A DNA stretch of 64,000 nt, taken from the NCBI RefSeq assembly GCF_001042985.1, contig NZ_JYKY01000014.1, forward strand, positions 1 through 64,000. Reading direction: 5' to 3'. A model generated the notes under the pieces. The model saw nothing but the letters and a program-made list of their open reading frames with translations. It had not been told where the DNA came from and made no database searches. Numbering within the stretch: the first letter of the stretch is position 1; the number at the start of each line of letters is the position of its first letter. Origin of the DNA: Pseudomonas lundensis (lineage in GTDB: Bacteria > Pseudomonadota > Gammaproteobacteria > Pseudomonadales > Pseudomonadaceae). The position numbers and the translations under genes are program-made. Below, in pieces: positions 48,743 to 57,713 of the stretch.

Positions 48743-49546
48743 TTAAACATGCCGCGCCTTGCGCCGATACTGCTCAGGCGTACAGCAGGCCAGACGCTGA
48801 AACATCGCAATAAACGCCGACGCCGTGCTGTAACCCATGTCGAAACCAATGTCTTGCACGCTGCGCGACGACGACTCCAGTGCTTCGATGGCTGCCAGAA
48901 AACGCAAGCGCTGGCGCCACTCCCCAAAGCTCATGCCCAGCTCACGCACGAACAACCGCGCCAACGTACGTTCGCTGACATGCGCCTGTTCGGCCCACTG
49001 CCCCAACGGGCGGTTGTCCCCCGGCTGTCGCTGCAAGGCGGCCAGCACACCTTGCAAACCGGGGTGATTGGCGTAGGGCAAAAAGCATCGATGCACGGCC
49101 GCCTGGCTCAGTTGGTCGACCAGCACCTGGGCCAGACGCTGGTCGGCCTCGCCTTCGGGAATGTTGACATCGCGGCGGGCGAAGTCGCTAAGGATGGCTT
49201 TCAGGATGTCGCTGATCGCCAACGTGACCGGCCGGGGCGGCAGGTGCTGGCAATGCGCTGCATCCAGATACACCGAACGGTAAACAATGGCCTGGGCATT
49301 GTAGGCACTGTGCTCGGTATTGGGCGGGATCCATAACGCGTACTGCGGCGGCGACATAAACCGCTGCCCGTCGACCTCAAAACGCATCACGCCATGGGCC
49401 ACGTAGTCCAGCGAACCCCAGGCATGCCGGTGTGGGCACGCGTGGCTGTGCGCGTCGATTTCGGCGTAACGAAAGTAGACCGGAGCCGGTAATTGATCGA
49501 ACTCGGGAACGCTGATCAGGTTCTTGCGCATGCTGTCTGGATTCAC
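48743..49546 (-). CDS. AraC-family transcriptional regulator
   Basis: A 267-residue regulator with an N-terminal cupin (HSHACPHRHAWGSLDYVAHGVMRFEVDG) and two C-terminal helix-turn-helix motifs (LGQWAEQAHVSERTLARLFVRELGMSF; SVQDIGFDMGYSTASAFIAMFQRLACCTPEQYRR). The His-rich cupin face could bind metal or a small ligand. It is divergent from the DMT transporter gene by 82 bp, a common arrangement in which the regulator controls the exporter. The ATG at 49531 is an alternative start. Confidence 0.9.
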   Translation of the reverse strand: MNPDSMRKNLISVPEFDQLPAPVYFRYAEIDAHSHACPHRHAWGSLDYVAHGVMRFEVDGQRFMSPPQYALWIPPNTEHSAYNAQAIVYRSVYLDAAHCQHLPPRPVTLAISDILKAILSDFARRDVNIPEGEADQRLAQVLVDQLSQAAVHRCFLPYANHPGLQGVLAALQRQPGDNRPLGQWAEQAHVSERTLARLFVRELGMSFGEWRQRLRFLAAIEALESSSRSVQDIGFDMGYSTASAFIAMFQRLACCTPEQYRRKARHV

Positions 49547-49628
49547 GAAGAGGTTGGCTGGATCGAAGTATAGGCCTGCGGACAGACAAGCGGATAATCG
49601 CGGCTCATTAATTCTGTGGTTGTTCCTG

Positions 49629-50507
49629 ATGCAATACGCTTACCCGCTACTGGCCATTTTTATCTGGGCCGGCAATACCGTGATCAACAAACTCGCCGTG
49701 GGGGCGATCTTCCCCTCGGAGATCGGCTTTTATCGCTGGCTGCTGGCCGGGCTGCTGTTTACCCCGTTCATGATCAAACCGGTGCTGGCCAACTGGCCGG
49801 TCATCCGCCCCAACCTGGGCAAGATCTTTATCCTCGGCGTGCTGGGCATGGCGGTGTATCAAAGCCTTGCCTACTACGCGGCGGCCCGCACCTCGGCCAC
49901 CAACATGGGCATCATTTTGTCGCTGATGCCGTTGATGGTGCTCACCCTGTCCATCATCAGCCTCGGCCAGCGCCTGACCGCAGGGGCGCTGGTGGGCGCC
50001 GTGCTGTCGTTTTTCGGGGTGCTGGTGGTGGTCTCCAGTGGCAGCCTCGGCACTTTGCTCGATCAAGGCCTGAACCTGGGAGACGCGATGATGCTCGTCG
50101 CCACCCTCGCCTACGCGATTTACAGCACCCTGCTCAAGAAGTGGCAATTGCGCCTGCCGCCGCTGCAGATGCTCTACCTGCAAGTGCTGGTGGCGATTGT
50201 GGTGCTGCTGCCGCTGTACCTGATCTCGCCCAAAGTCGGCCCGACCGTGCACAACATCGGCCTGGTGCTGTACGCCTGCGTGCTGGCGTCGATGATTGCG
50301 CCGTTGGCCTGGATGAAGGCAGTTGCATTGCTGGGGCCGAGCCGCACCACCCTGTTCTTCAACTTGCTGCCCTTGATTACCGCATTGATTGCCGCCGTGG
50401 TGCTTAAAGAGCAGTTGCACCTGTTTCATCTGGTGGGTGGCGCATTGACGCTGGGCGGGGTGATTCTGTCGGAACGCTGGACCACGCCGGTGCGCAACAT
50501 CCGATAA
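49629..50507 (+). CDS. EamA/DMT-family membrane transporter
   Basis: A 292-residue protein of about ten helices in two EamA repeats (MQYAYPLLAIFIWAGNTVINKLAVGAIFPSEIGFYRWLLAG; NLGDAMMLVATLAYAIYSTLLKKWQLRLPP...). The second repeat ends with SRTTLFFNLLPLITALIAAVVLKEQLHLFHLVGGALTLGGVILSE. Family members export amino acids, purines or other metabolites. The start at 49629 begins helix 1; the upstream frame lacks similarity. The AraC regulator is divergent. Confidence 0.9.
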   Translation: MQYAYPLLAIFIWAGNTVINKLAVGAIFPSEIGFYRWLLAGLLFTPFMIKPVLANWPVIRPNLGKIFILGVLGMAVYQSLAYYAAARTSATNMGIILSLMPLMVLTLSIISLGQRLTAGALVGAVLSFFGVLVVVSSGSLGTLLDQGLNLGDAMMLVATLAYAIYSTLLKKWQLRLPPLQMLYLQVLVAIVVLLPLYLISPKVGPTVHNIGLVLYACVLASMIAPLAWMKAVALLGPSRTTLFFNLLPLITALIAAVVLKEQLHLFHLVGGALTLGGVILSERWTTPVRNIR

Positions 50508-50593
50508 AACTTTCTCGGTGCGCTGAACTCACACCCTATGAACCGACTTCGCCAGCAGAGCGAGGCGGCAACCGGATTAGTGAGGAGATTGAA

Positions 50594-51124
50594 ATGACCG
50601 AGATAACGTTATCCGACAAGCAAACCCTTCGCGAACGCGCTCGCAAGAACGTCGAAGAAGGTGCCGTAACCGAAGGCTACAGCGCAGACCGCGAAGAAAT
50701 TCTGCGGTTGCTCAATGAGTCGCTGGCCACCGAACTGGTCTGTGTTCTGCGCTACAAGCGTCATTACTTCATGGCCAGTGGCCTGAAGGCGAGCGTCGCG
50801 GCGGATGAGTTCCTGGAGCACGCCAATCAGGAGATGGAACACGCCGACAAACTGGCCGAGCGTATTGTTCAGTTGGGCGGCGAGCCGGAGTTCAACCCTG
50901 ACCTGCTGTCCAAGAACGCCCACGCCCAATACGTGGCCGGTACGACCTTGAAGGAAATGGTGTACGAAGACCTGGTCGCTGAGCGGATTGCCGTCGACAG
51001 CTACCGTGAAATCATTCAGTACATTGGCGACAAAGACCCGACTACCCGCCGGATCTTCGAAGACATCCTCGCGCAAGAGGAAGAGCACGCCGACGACATG
51101 GCCGACATTCTGCAAGACCTGTAA
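50594..51124 (+). CDS. Ferritin-like diiron protein (bacterioferritin-related)
   Basis: A 176-residue four-helix bundle of the ferritin-like superfamily. Diiron ligands are visible as E in LNESLATELVCVLRYKRHYF, E/H in EFLEHANQEMEHADKLAERI, E in YEDLVAERIAVDSYREII and E/H in DILAQEEEHADDMADIL. It resembles the bacterioferritin (cytochrome b1)-like proteins that store iron or protect against peroxide. A Met for axial haem binding is not obvious. GAGGAGATTGAA precedes the ATG and a strong terminator follows, so it is probably monocistronic. Confidence 0.88.
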   Translation: MTEITLSDKQTLRERARKNVEEGAVTEGYSADREEILRLLNESLATELVCVLRYKRHYFMASGLKASVAADEFLEHANQEMEHADKLAERIVQLGGEPEFNPDLLSKNAHAQYVAGTTLKEMVYEDLVAERIAVDSYREIIQYIGDKDPTTRRIFEDILAQEEEHADDMADILQDL

Positions 51125-51144
51125 GCCTCATCAGGCCTGACAGC

Positions 51145-51178
51145 GCCCGCCCCCCGTCACGTGGGGGCGGGCTTTTTT
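51145..51178 (+). terminator. Strong intrinsic terminator of the ferritin-like gene
   Basis: GCCCGCCCCC (51145-51154) pairs with GGGGGCGGGC (51163-51172), followed by TTTTTT (51173-51178). Confidence 0.93.
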
Positions 51179-51199
51179 GCGGGTTTTTTGCGTGCTTGA

Positions 51200-51247
51200 G
51201 CCCTCGCCCCACCCTCTCCCGCGCAGGGAAAAGGTGGGAGTGAGGGC
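51200..51247. repeat. REP-like intergenic hairpin, copy 2
   Basis: GCCCTCGCCCCACCCTCTCC opens an imperfect inverted repeat closing in GGGAGTGAGGGC. It shares the CACCCTCTCCCGC core with the copy at 47100-47139. It lies between convergent genes, just before the asmA stop. Confidence 0.6.
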
Positions 51248-51253
51248 AAGCCT

Positions 51254-53329
51254 TTACTTCACGGTCTTGGGCACTTTGCCTTGCTGCATCTGTTGCAGCA
51301 GCGGTGCGCACTGGTTGGGCTCGTCGCCACTCGGCGCCACCAACGCCAGCAGTCCGGCTGCCGGGCCAGCAATCACACCCAGAGCGACCATGCCCGCACC
51401 GCGCAGCATCAACGGCACGGCTTGCACGCCCGCCGACGGGTTACCAAACGTTCCGCGCACGTACAACGGCGAACGCAGCGAGAACAACCGCAGCCCCTTG
51501 GACTCCGGGGTGATTTTCAGGTCCAGTTGCTCGGTGGCGAAGTTAGCCGTGCCGTCGATGTAGATGATCGCGTTCTCGGTGTCGAAAACGAACAGCCGCG
51601 ACGTCGCCAGGCCGTCTTTGATCCCGAAGTCCGCCGCCGCACAGTTGATCTTCACGTCTTCGTCACCAAAGATTTTGCCCACGATGTAGTTGCCCACATT
51701 GAGCCCGGCAATTTCCATCAGGCCACGGCTGATGGCGCCGTCGTTGACGATCATTTTCAAGCCGCCATTCGAGGTGGCCAACAACTTGGCCACCGAATTG
51801 CCACGCCCGGAGATTTCCGCATCGCCATTGAGCTCACCGAAGCTGGTTTTCATAGGCTCGAAGGTGGGGAACAGTTGCTTGAGTTTGAAATTGCGCGCGG
51901 TCAGTTTGGCCCGCCCTTCCAGCGGTGTGCTGCGGCCGTTGAGGCGAATTTGCGCGTCCAGCTTGCCGCCCGCCACGCCGAAACGCAGCGGTTCCAGGCT
52001 CAATTGACCATCGTTCAACACCAGGTGCGTGTAGAGATCGGTAAACGGCAGCTCGGCGCTTTGCACGATGCGTTTGCCGGTGAATTCTACGTCGGCGTCC
52101 ATGTCGCGCCAGCGCTCGGTACGGAACTCTTCCACCGGCAGCACCTTGCCCGCCGGTTGCTTGCTCGCGCCTGCGCTGGCTTTCGGGGCGTTGGCGGCTT
52201 TGCTGCTGTCCACGCCGATCAACGGCCCAAGGTCAGCCATCAACAGTTGATTGGACACCAACTTGCCCGACAACGTGGGGCGGGGCTGGCTGGCGGCGTA
52301 TTTCAGGTCGCCGTGGATGTCACTGTTGCCAATCTTGCCGTTGAAGTTTTCATAGGTGAACACGGCACCGCCCGGCTCATGCAGCTTGGCAATCAAGTGG
52401 CCATCTGTGGAATAAGGCGGCGAATCCGGCAATGTCACGCCCGTCAGCGGATAGAGGTTGCTCAAGCTGCTGCCAGCCAGTTTCAGGCGCAGATCAAGCG
52501 CCCCCAGGTTGAGCGGGTCCGTGAGGGTGCCGGCCAACGCGACCTTGGTGTCAGCGATGCTGACTTGAGCCTGCAACGGGAAGGGTTGGTTCGCGTCCTG
52601 AAGCGCTAACAAGCCACCGATCTTGCCTGTGCCGTCGAGGTTCTGACCGTGGTACTGGCCTTTGACCTTCAACGCGAAGGCGTAGTCCTGCGGAGCAGCG
52701 CCCTTTTCTTGCGACTTTTTCGCTTCTTTCTCACCCACGATTTCACTGAACGGAATCGGCTTGCCCAGCGGATCAATCACTACATCCAGCCGGGTTTTCA
52801 GGGTCTGGTCATTGAGGGTCACATGGCCCTTGTCGAATTTGATGGCACCGATGTCCACCGTCCAGTTGGAGGGTTCGGCGTCCGGGTCCTTGGGATCGAA
52901 AGTGAAGGTCCAGTTCGCCCGACCATCCGCCAAACGCACCAGGTCGGCGCTCGGCTGAACCAAATCAATACGCGGAATGGCTACGGTCTGGGTCAGTAAG
53001 GCCAACGGCGACAGACGCGCCTCAACCTTGTTCAAACTGGCCATCTGGGGCGTCTTGGACCACTCGGGGTTGCCCAGCGTCAGGTCTTCAGCGATCACGT
53101 GCGGCCACGGCACCCAGGCGCGCCAGCCGCCTTCATCGGGCTCACGCTGCCACTGCACAGCCAGATTGCCGTTGATGGCAAACGGGCGATGCAAAATTTC
53201 AGAAACCTTAGTGTTGATGGTCGGCTTGAGGCGGTTCCAGTCGAAGGTGGCGATCAGCACCACCAGCACGGCAACCAACAGGGCAAACAGGCCCACAACC
53301 CAGGCAAGCACTTTACGGGTGCGCGTCAT
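51254..53329 (-). CDS. AsmA family protein
   Basis: A 691-residue protein with one N-terminal membrane helix (KVLAWVVGLFALLVAVLVVLIATF) and a long periplasmic part rich in beta strands, as in AsmA-like lipid-transfer proteins that bridge the envelope. The opening DWNRLKPTINTKVSEILHRPFAINGNLAVQW and the closing AsmA_2 segment with YIDGTANFATEQLDLKITPESKGLRLFSLRSPLYVRGTF are typical. AAGGAG lies eight bases before the ATG at 53329; the 21 upstream codons are not needed. It is not in an obvious operon. Confidence 0.9.
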   Translation of the reverse strand: MTRTRKVLAWVVGLFALLVAVLVVLIATFDWNRLKPTINTKVSEILHRPFAINGNLAVQWQREPDEGGWRAWVPWPHVIAEDLTLGNPEWSKTPQMASLNKVEARLSPLALLTQTVAIPRIDLVQPSADLVRLADGRANWTFTFDPKDPDAEPSNWTVDIGAIKFDKGHVTLNDQTLKTRLDVVIDPLGKPIPFSEIVGEKEAKKSQEKGAAPQDYAFALKVKGQYHGQNLDGTGKIGGLLALQDANQPFPLQAQVSIADTKVALAGTLTDPLNLGALDLRLKLAGSSLSNLYPLTGVTLPDSPPYSTDGHLIAKLHEPGGAVFTYENFNGKIGNSDIHGDLKYAASQPRPTLSGKLVSNQLLMADLGPLIGVDSSKAANAPKASAGASKQPAGKVLPVEEFRTERWRDMDADVEFTGKRIVQSAELPFTDLYTHLVLNDGQLSLEPLRFGVAGGKLDAQIRLNGRSTPLEGRAKLTARNFKLKQLFPTFEPMKTSFGELNGDAEISGRGNSVAKLLATSNGGLKMIVNDGAISRGLMEIAGLNVGNYIVGKIFGDEDVKINCAAADFGIKDGLATSRLFVFDTENAIIYIDGTANFATEQLDLKITPESKGLRLFSLRSPLYVRGTFGNPSAGVQAVPLMLRGAGMVALGVIAGPAAGLLALVAPSGDEPNQCAPLLQQMQQGKVPKTVK

Positions 53330-53604
53330 GACACGGCTCCTTATTACGTCTGAACGTCCAGATTGCGACGCGTATAAAAGTACGACCGGCAAAGGCGGTC
53401 CAAGGTTTAACCCGTGTGCCGCTTTGCCTCAAAAAAGCCTCGTGTTCTCTTTTACCCGTCCGCAAAGTAGCGGGCTAGAGGCCTTTGGTTGAACAATCAA
53501 TTGTGTCGATTATCACCATTGGCCGTATGAACTTTGTTATCGAAAATCCAAGCGTAGCATTGCCCCCGTACCCACTGACTGCCTTGCTACGGAGCACCCG
53601 CATC

Positions 53605-53883
53605 ATGAAACGCCCAGCCATGTTTGGTTTGACCCTGTCACTGTTTGCCTTTAACGCCTTCGCCCTGCCCGCTGAAGATCAGTCGGCGCCCTTGGCACAA
53701 CCCGCCTCCAGCACCTTGAGCGAGCCTTTGAACCCGGTCGCTGAAGACGGCGCACAACGCACGCTGGATCAACACAACCGTGTGGCCGAAGACGGTTACG
53801 ACCGCACCCAGAAGCAGCAACAAAACCGCCTGGCCGAAGGTGGCGCAGAGCGTCTGGCCGAAAGGAATCAACGTGCCAGCTAA
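53605..53883 (+). CDS. Small exported protein with three 15-16-residue repeats
   Basis: The 92-residue product has a signal peptide (MKRPAMFGLTLSLFAFNAFA) and a mature part of charged, Gln/Arg-rich sequence. Three imperfect repeats are visible: PVAEDGAQRTLDQHN, RVAEDGYDRTQKQQQN and RLAEGGAERLAERNQ. I do not recognise a family and assign no function. The signal peptide fixes the start at 53605; the frame is open 40 codons upstream without coding features. A weakly conserved periplasmic stress protein is possible. Confidence 0.65.
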   Translation: MKRPAMFGLTLSLFAFNAFALPAEDQSAPLAQPASSTLSEPLNPVAEDGAQRTLDQHNRVAEDGYDRTQKQQQNRLAEGGAERLAERNQRAS

Positions 53884-54057
53884 GCGCACCGCAGTCGTCG
53901 CTGACGAGCAGCGCGAAACGATCGCAAGCCCGACCCCGCGTTATTCGTCACTAACGACTGCGTCACGTTTACCCGCCTGAGCCTTTAACTGCGTTCGACG
54001 TCATCAAAGCTGATTTGCTAGAGTGCGCCGCTGCACTTGTCAGGAAGACCCGCCCAG

Positions 54058-54690
54058 ATGCTCCCCCGCGCCGAACAGAAACAACAAACCCGCCTTGCGC
54101 TGATGGACGCCGCCCGCCACTTGATGGAATCGGGGCGCGGCTTTGGCAGCCTCAGCTTGCGTGAAGTCGCAAAAACCGCTGGCATCGTGCCCACCGGCTT
54201 TTATCGGCACTTCAGCGACATGGACCAATTGGGCCTGGCGTTGGTCAGCGAGGTCGGCCAGACCTTTCGCGAAACCATCCGCCTGGTACGCCATAACGAA
54301 TTGTTCATGGGCGGCGTGATTAACGCATCGGTGCGGATTTTCCTCGATGTGGTCGAGGCCAATCGCTCGCAGTTTCTGTTCCTCGCGCGGGAGCAATACG
54401 GCGGCTCGCAACCGGTTCGGCAGGCCATCGCGGCATTGCGCGAAGACATCACCTCCGACCTGGCCGCCGACCTCGGCTCCAAGCCCAAACTGCACCATCT
54501 CAACCCGGCGGCGCTGACCGTGATTGCCGATCTGGTGGTCAAAAGTGTATTTGCGGCGTTGCCCGATGTGATTGATCCGCCCGCCGAACCGCTGCCGGAC
54601 TACCTGCAACCGCAGGCCAAAATCAGCCAGCAACTGCGCTTCATCTTCATTGGCCTCAAACACTGGCAAGGGTTGGGCAGCACCGAGTAA
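54058..54690 (+). CDS. TetR-family regulator, FabR/DesT-like
   Basis: A 210-residue repressor with N-terminal helix-turn-helix (GSLSLREVAKTAGIVPTGFYRHFSDMDQLGLALV). The ligand-binding half matches FabR/DesT, which sense acyl-CoA saturation and control unsaturated fatty-acid synthesis (SVRIFLDVVEANRSQFLFLAREQYGGSQPVRQAI). No desaturase gene lies next to it here, so the target is inferred from the family. The ATG at 54058 is preceded by AGGA at a long spacing; a TTG seven codons earlier is less likely. Confidence 0.82.
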   Translation: MLPRAEQKQQTRLALMDAARHLMESGRGFGSLSLREVAKTAGIVPTGFYRHFSDMDQLGLALVSEVGQTFRETIRLVRHNELFMGGVINASVRIFLDVVEANRSQFLFLAREQYGGSQPVRQAIAALREDITSDLAADLGSKPKLHHLNPAALTVIADLVVKSVFAALPDVIDPPAEPLPDYLQPQAKISQQLRFIFIGLKHWQGLGSTE

Positions 54691-54863
54691 GCGACTTCGC
54701 ACCTCATTGGTGCAACACAGCCCAGTGCGCGCACTTGTTTAGATCAAGTTTCATCTTCCTGCTCTGTTTTTGAGCATACGATTCGCGACATCAGTGATGC
54801 CCGGCCAGGTTGGCAAGCCCCTTGCTGTGAGCATGCCTATCGTTAATCGCAGGAAGCCTACCG

Positions 54864-55364
54864 ATGCTGGTCATTCACCGAAGAGTCGACGCCCACCCCG
54901 TGTGGAGCGCCGAACTGCACCTCAACTTCGAAGCCCGAAGCAAAAGCCGCCTGCGCTGTTTCAGCAGCGACGGTGAAGAGGTCGGGCTGTTTCTGGACCG
55001 CGGGCAGACGCCGCTGCACGACGGCGAATTCCTTCAGGCGCAGGACGGGCGCATCGTGCGCGTCTGCGCCAGCCCTGAACACCTGCTGCACGTCACGTGC
55101 GACAACGCGTTCGAACTGACCCGCGCCGCTTATCACTTGGGCAATCGCCACGTGGCGCTGCAAGTGGGTGACGGCTGGCTGCGACTGCTGGATGACTACG
55201 TGCTCAAGGCGATGCTCGAACAATTGGGCGCCTGCACCGACGCCATCGAAGCCCCGTTCCAGCCTGAACACGGCGCCTACGGCGGTGGTCACCACCACTC
55301 CCGGGCGGGCGAAGAAGACTTCAACTACGCGCCCAAACTTCACCAGTTTGGTGTGCGTTTGTGA
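54864..55364 (+). CDS. ureE: Urease accessory nickel-binding protein UreE
   Basis: Nickel metallochaperone of 166 residues. It has the N-terminal peptide-binding domain (FEARSKSRLRCFSSDGEEVGLFLDRGQTPLHDGEF), the dimer interface His in YHLGNRHVALQVGDGWLRLLDDYVL and a C-terminal His cluster (GHHHSRAGEED) that binds Ni. It overlaps ureF by 4 bp. Its 173-bp upstream gap probably holds the promoter for ureEFG. Confidence 0.96.
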   Translation: MLVIHRRVDAHPVWSAELHLNFEARSKSRLRCFSSDGEEVGLFLDRGQTPLHDGEFLQAQDGRIVRVCASPEHLLHVTCDNAFELTRAAYHLGNRHVALQVGDGWLRLLDDYVLKAMLEQLGACTDAIEAPFQPEHGAYGGGHHHSRAGEEDFNYAPKLHQFGVRL

Positions 55365-56035
55365 GCCCGGCCTGGGCGCTGCTGCGTCTGGCCAGCCCGC
55401 AATTGCCCATTGGCGGCTACAGCTATTCCCAAGGGCTGGAAATGGCGGTGGAGCAAGGCCGGGTGCGCGATCCGGCCAGCGCCGCGCGCTGGATCAACGA
55501 CCAGTTGCTGCTCAACCTCGCCCGCTTCGAAGCCCCGCTGTTGCTCGCTCACTGCCAGGCTGCCGCCCAAGCAGACTGGCCCGCCCTGCAACGGTTTTGT
55601 GACGAACACCGCGCCAGCCGGGAAACCCGCGAACTGCATCAGGAAAGCCGGCAAATGGGCTATTCCCTGCAACAGTTGCTGACCGGCTTACCCGAACTGG
55701 ATGAGCCCGCGCGGCAGTTCCTCTTACAGCAAGGCGAGCCGCATCTGGCGCTTGGCTGGGCACTCGCCGCACGTGCGTGGGGCATCAACCCGCAGGACGC
55801 ATTGGCGGCATGGCTCTGGAGCTGGCTGGAGAACCAGTTGGCCGTGTTGATGAAAACGCTGCCGTTAGGCCAGCAAGCGGCACAACGCATGACCAGCGAG
55901 TTATCCCCAAGCCTGCAACTGGCGCAACTGCACGCCAGTCATCTGGATGTTTCCCACATGGGCAGCGCCGCTTTTGGCCTGTCATTAGCGAGCATGGCCC
56001 ACGAGCGCCAGTACAGCCGCCTGTTTCGGTCCTAG
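55361..56035 (+). CDS. ureF: Urease accessory protein UreF
   Basis: UreF bridges UreD and the GTPase UreG in the activation complex. The 224-residue helical protein has LLRLASPQLPIGGYSYSQGLEMAVEQGRV at its start and the C-terminal SHLDVSHMGSAAFGLSLASMAHERQYSRLFRS. It starts with GTG at 55361, overlapping the ureE stop (GTGA). ureG follows 9 bp later. Confidence 0.96.
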   Translation: MSPAWALLRLASPQLPIGGYSYSQGLEMAVEQGRVRDPASAARWINDQLLLNLARFEAPLLLAHCQAAAQADWPALQRFCDEHRASRETRELHQESRQMGYSLQQLLTGLPELDEPARQFLLQQGEPHLALGWALAARAWGINPQDALAAWLWSWLENQLAVLMKTLPLGQQAAQRMTSELSPSLQLAQLHASHLDVSHMGSAAFGLSLASMAHERQYSRLFRS

Positions 56036-56044
56036 GAGTTTTGA

Positions 56045-56659
56045 ATGAATACACAACCTCTGCGTGTCGGCATTGGTGGGCCGGTCGGCTCAGGTAAAAC
56101 CGCGCTGACCTTGGCGTTGTGCCTGGCGTTGCGGGACCGTTACAACCTGGCGGTCGTGACCAACGATATTTATACCCGCGAAGATGCCGACTTTTTGGTA
56201 CGCAACCAGGCATTGGCACCCGAACGCATCATTGGCGTGGAAACCGGCGGCTGTCCCCATACCGCCATCCGCGAAGACGCCTCGATCAACCTCGAAGCGG
56301 TGGATCAATTGAACCGCCGCTTTCCCGGCCTGGACGTGATTCTGGTGGAATCGGGTGGGGATAACTTGTCAGCCACGTTCAGTCCCGAACTCTCCGACCT
56401 GACGATCTACGTGATCGACGTATCGGCGGGTGACAAGTTACCGCGCAAAGGTGGGCCGGGAATCTGCAAGTCGGACTTGCTGGTGATCAACAAAATCGAC
56501 CTGGCACCGCTGGTGGGCGCCTCGCTGGAGCTGATGGACAGCGATACGCGGCGCATGCGCGGCGACAAACCGTTTGTGTTCAGTAACCAGAAAACCGGCT
56601 TGGGCCTCGATGCGATCGTGGCTTTTATTGAGCGTCAGGGGCTGTTGATAACTCAATAG
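56045..56659 (+). CDS. ureG: Urease accessory GTPase UreG
   Basis: SIMIBI GTPase that drives nickel delivery, 204 residues. Walker A is [14 protein letters not shown]. The conserved CPH metal motif appears in [32 protein letters not shown] and VINKIDLAP (guanine specificity NKxD) are also present. It is the last gene of ureEFG; a 10-bp perfect stem follows. Confidence 0.98.
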   Translation: MNTQPLRVGIGGPVGSGKTALTLALCLALRDRYNLAVVTNDIYTREDADFLVRNQALAPERIIGVETGGCPHTAIREDASINLEAVDQLNRRFPGLDVILVESGGDNLSATFSPELSDLTIYVIDVSAGDKLPRKGGPGICKSDLLVINKIDLAPLVGASLELMDSDTRRMRGDKPFVFSNQKTGLGLDAIVAFIERQGLLITQ

Positions 56660-56696
56660 TGCGAGGTATCAGGGGGATTTTGAGCGCTTCGCGCCT

Positions 56697-56722
56697 GATC
56701 GCAGCCGAGTGTGGCTGCGATC
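56697..56722. terminator. Hairpin between convergent ureG and the CDF gene
   Basis: GATCGCAGCC (56697-56706) pairs perfectly with GGCTGCGATC (56713-56722) around GAGTGT. It lacks a T-run and its sequence resembles pseudomonad REP elements. It probably ends or protects both convergent mRNAs. Confidence 0.5.
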
Positions 56723-56738
56723 CATCCTTACGCAATGA

Positions 56739-57644
56739 TTACGCAATCCACTTGCGGTCGCCGGTAAAGCAAATGGTCAGCCAGCGTGCGCTGTCAGCCT
56801 TGCCCAGCATCGCGGATATTTCCTCACGAATGGCATCAAGGGTTTTCACACTGGTCAGCGGATACCCCGAAGGCAACACGATGTGAATTTCAATGAAACG
56901 CGCCCGGCCATGCTTCTGCACATAGGTTTTGTAACCTTCAAAACCATGCCGCGCCGAGGCGATTTCCAGTGCCTCGCGCACCTTGTCGTCCAGTGCGTCG
57001 GGGGCAATCCCCAGCACGTCGCGCAATGCCGGCTTGAGGATTTTGAACGCAGGCGCAAGCATGCTCAGGGCCAGCACAATCAGGATTGCCGGGTCCACAT
57101 AAGCTGCCCACTGTGCATAACCCTGATGCGTCAGGGCCAGCGCCGTGAGGAAACTGATCAACAGGCCCACCGACAACATGGCATCCACCAGCCAACTGAT
57201 GTTGTCGAACTGAATCAGCGTCGATTTCAACGTTCGATTTTTGCGCCGAACCCAGAAGTAGTAGCCAAATTCGATCACGGTAAACACCGCTGCGTAGAGG
57301 ATGACCAGCCCCAGTTCAATCTCGCGCCCGCCATTGATGATGCCGAATACACCATTCAGAAAGGCATAGATCGCAATCAATAAGAGGAAGCTGCCTTCGA
57401 TCAACAACACCATGGGTTCAAGGTGCCAGAAGCCGAACTGGAAACGCTGGTTGCTCTCCTTGGCGATGAGTTGCGCCGTTATGAGCATCAACACCTTGAT
57501 AAACGTTGCGATCAACGAGAAAAAGCCATCAAACAGGATGGATTGCGACCCCGAAATAAAACCCGTCACGATGCCCGCAATGGCCACCGCAAACATTAGA
57601 ACAGTCGATTGTTTGAGCAGAATCTGCTCGCCACGGTTACTCAC
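56739..57644 (-). CDS. Cation diffusion facilitator (CDF) transporter
   Basis: A 301-residue exporter with six helices and a C-terminal cytoplasmic ferredoxin-like domain (VREALEIASARHGFEGYKTYVQKHGRARFIEIHIVLPSGYPL). The helix-2 and helix-5 metal positions read SILFDGFFSL and ISWLVDAML. Each keeps the Asp, but the usual partner His or Asp is missing, so the bound cation (Zn, Fe, Mn or other) cannot be predicted and may be atypical. It is convergent with ureG. Confidence 0.85.
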   Translation of the reverse strand: MSNRGEQILLKQSTVLMFAVAIAGIVTGFISGSQSILFDGFFSLIATFIKVLMLITAQLIAKESNQRFQFGFWHLEPMVLLIEGSFLLLIAIYAFLNGVFGIINGGREIELGLVILYAAVFTVIEFGYYFWVRRKNRTLKSTLIQFDNISWLVDAMLSVGLLISFLTALALTHQGYAQWAAYVDPAILIVLALSMLAPAFKILKPALRDVLGIAPDALDDKVREALEIASARHGFEGYKTYVQKHGRARFIEIHIVLPSGYPLTSVKTLDAIREEISAMLGKADSARWLTICFTGDRKWIA

Positions 57645-57713
57645 AAAAACTCCTTTCAGCCCGATGGAATGCGACCCCCTCAGGAGGTCGCGGGTGGGCT
57701 GCCAGGGGCGAGT

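Noticed and set aside
54734..54748. ANR/FNR-box-like CTTGTTTAGATCAAG before ureE
   Set aside because: The left half-site is TTGTT, not TTGAT, and the spacing is one base short of the 14-bp consensus. A chance palindrome is as likely.
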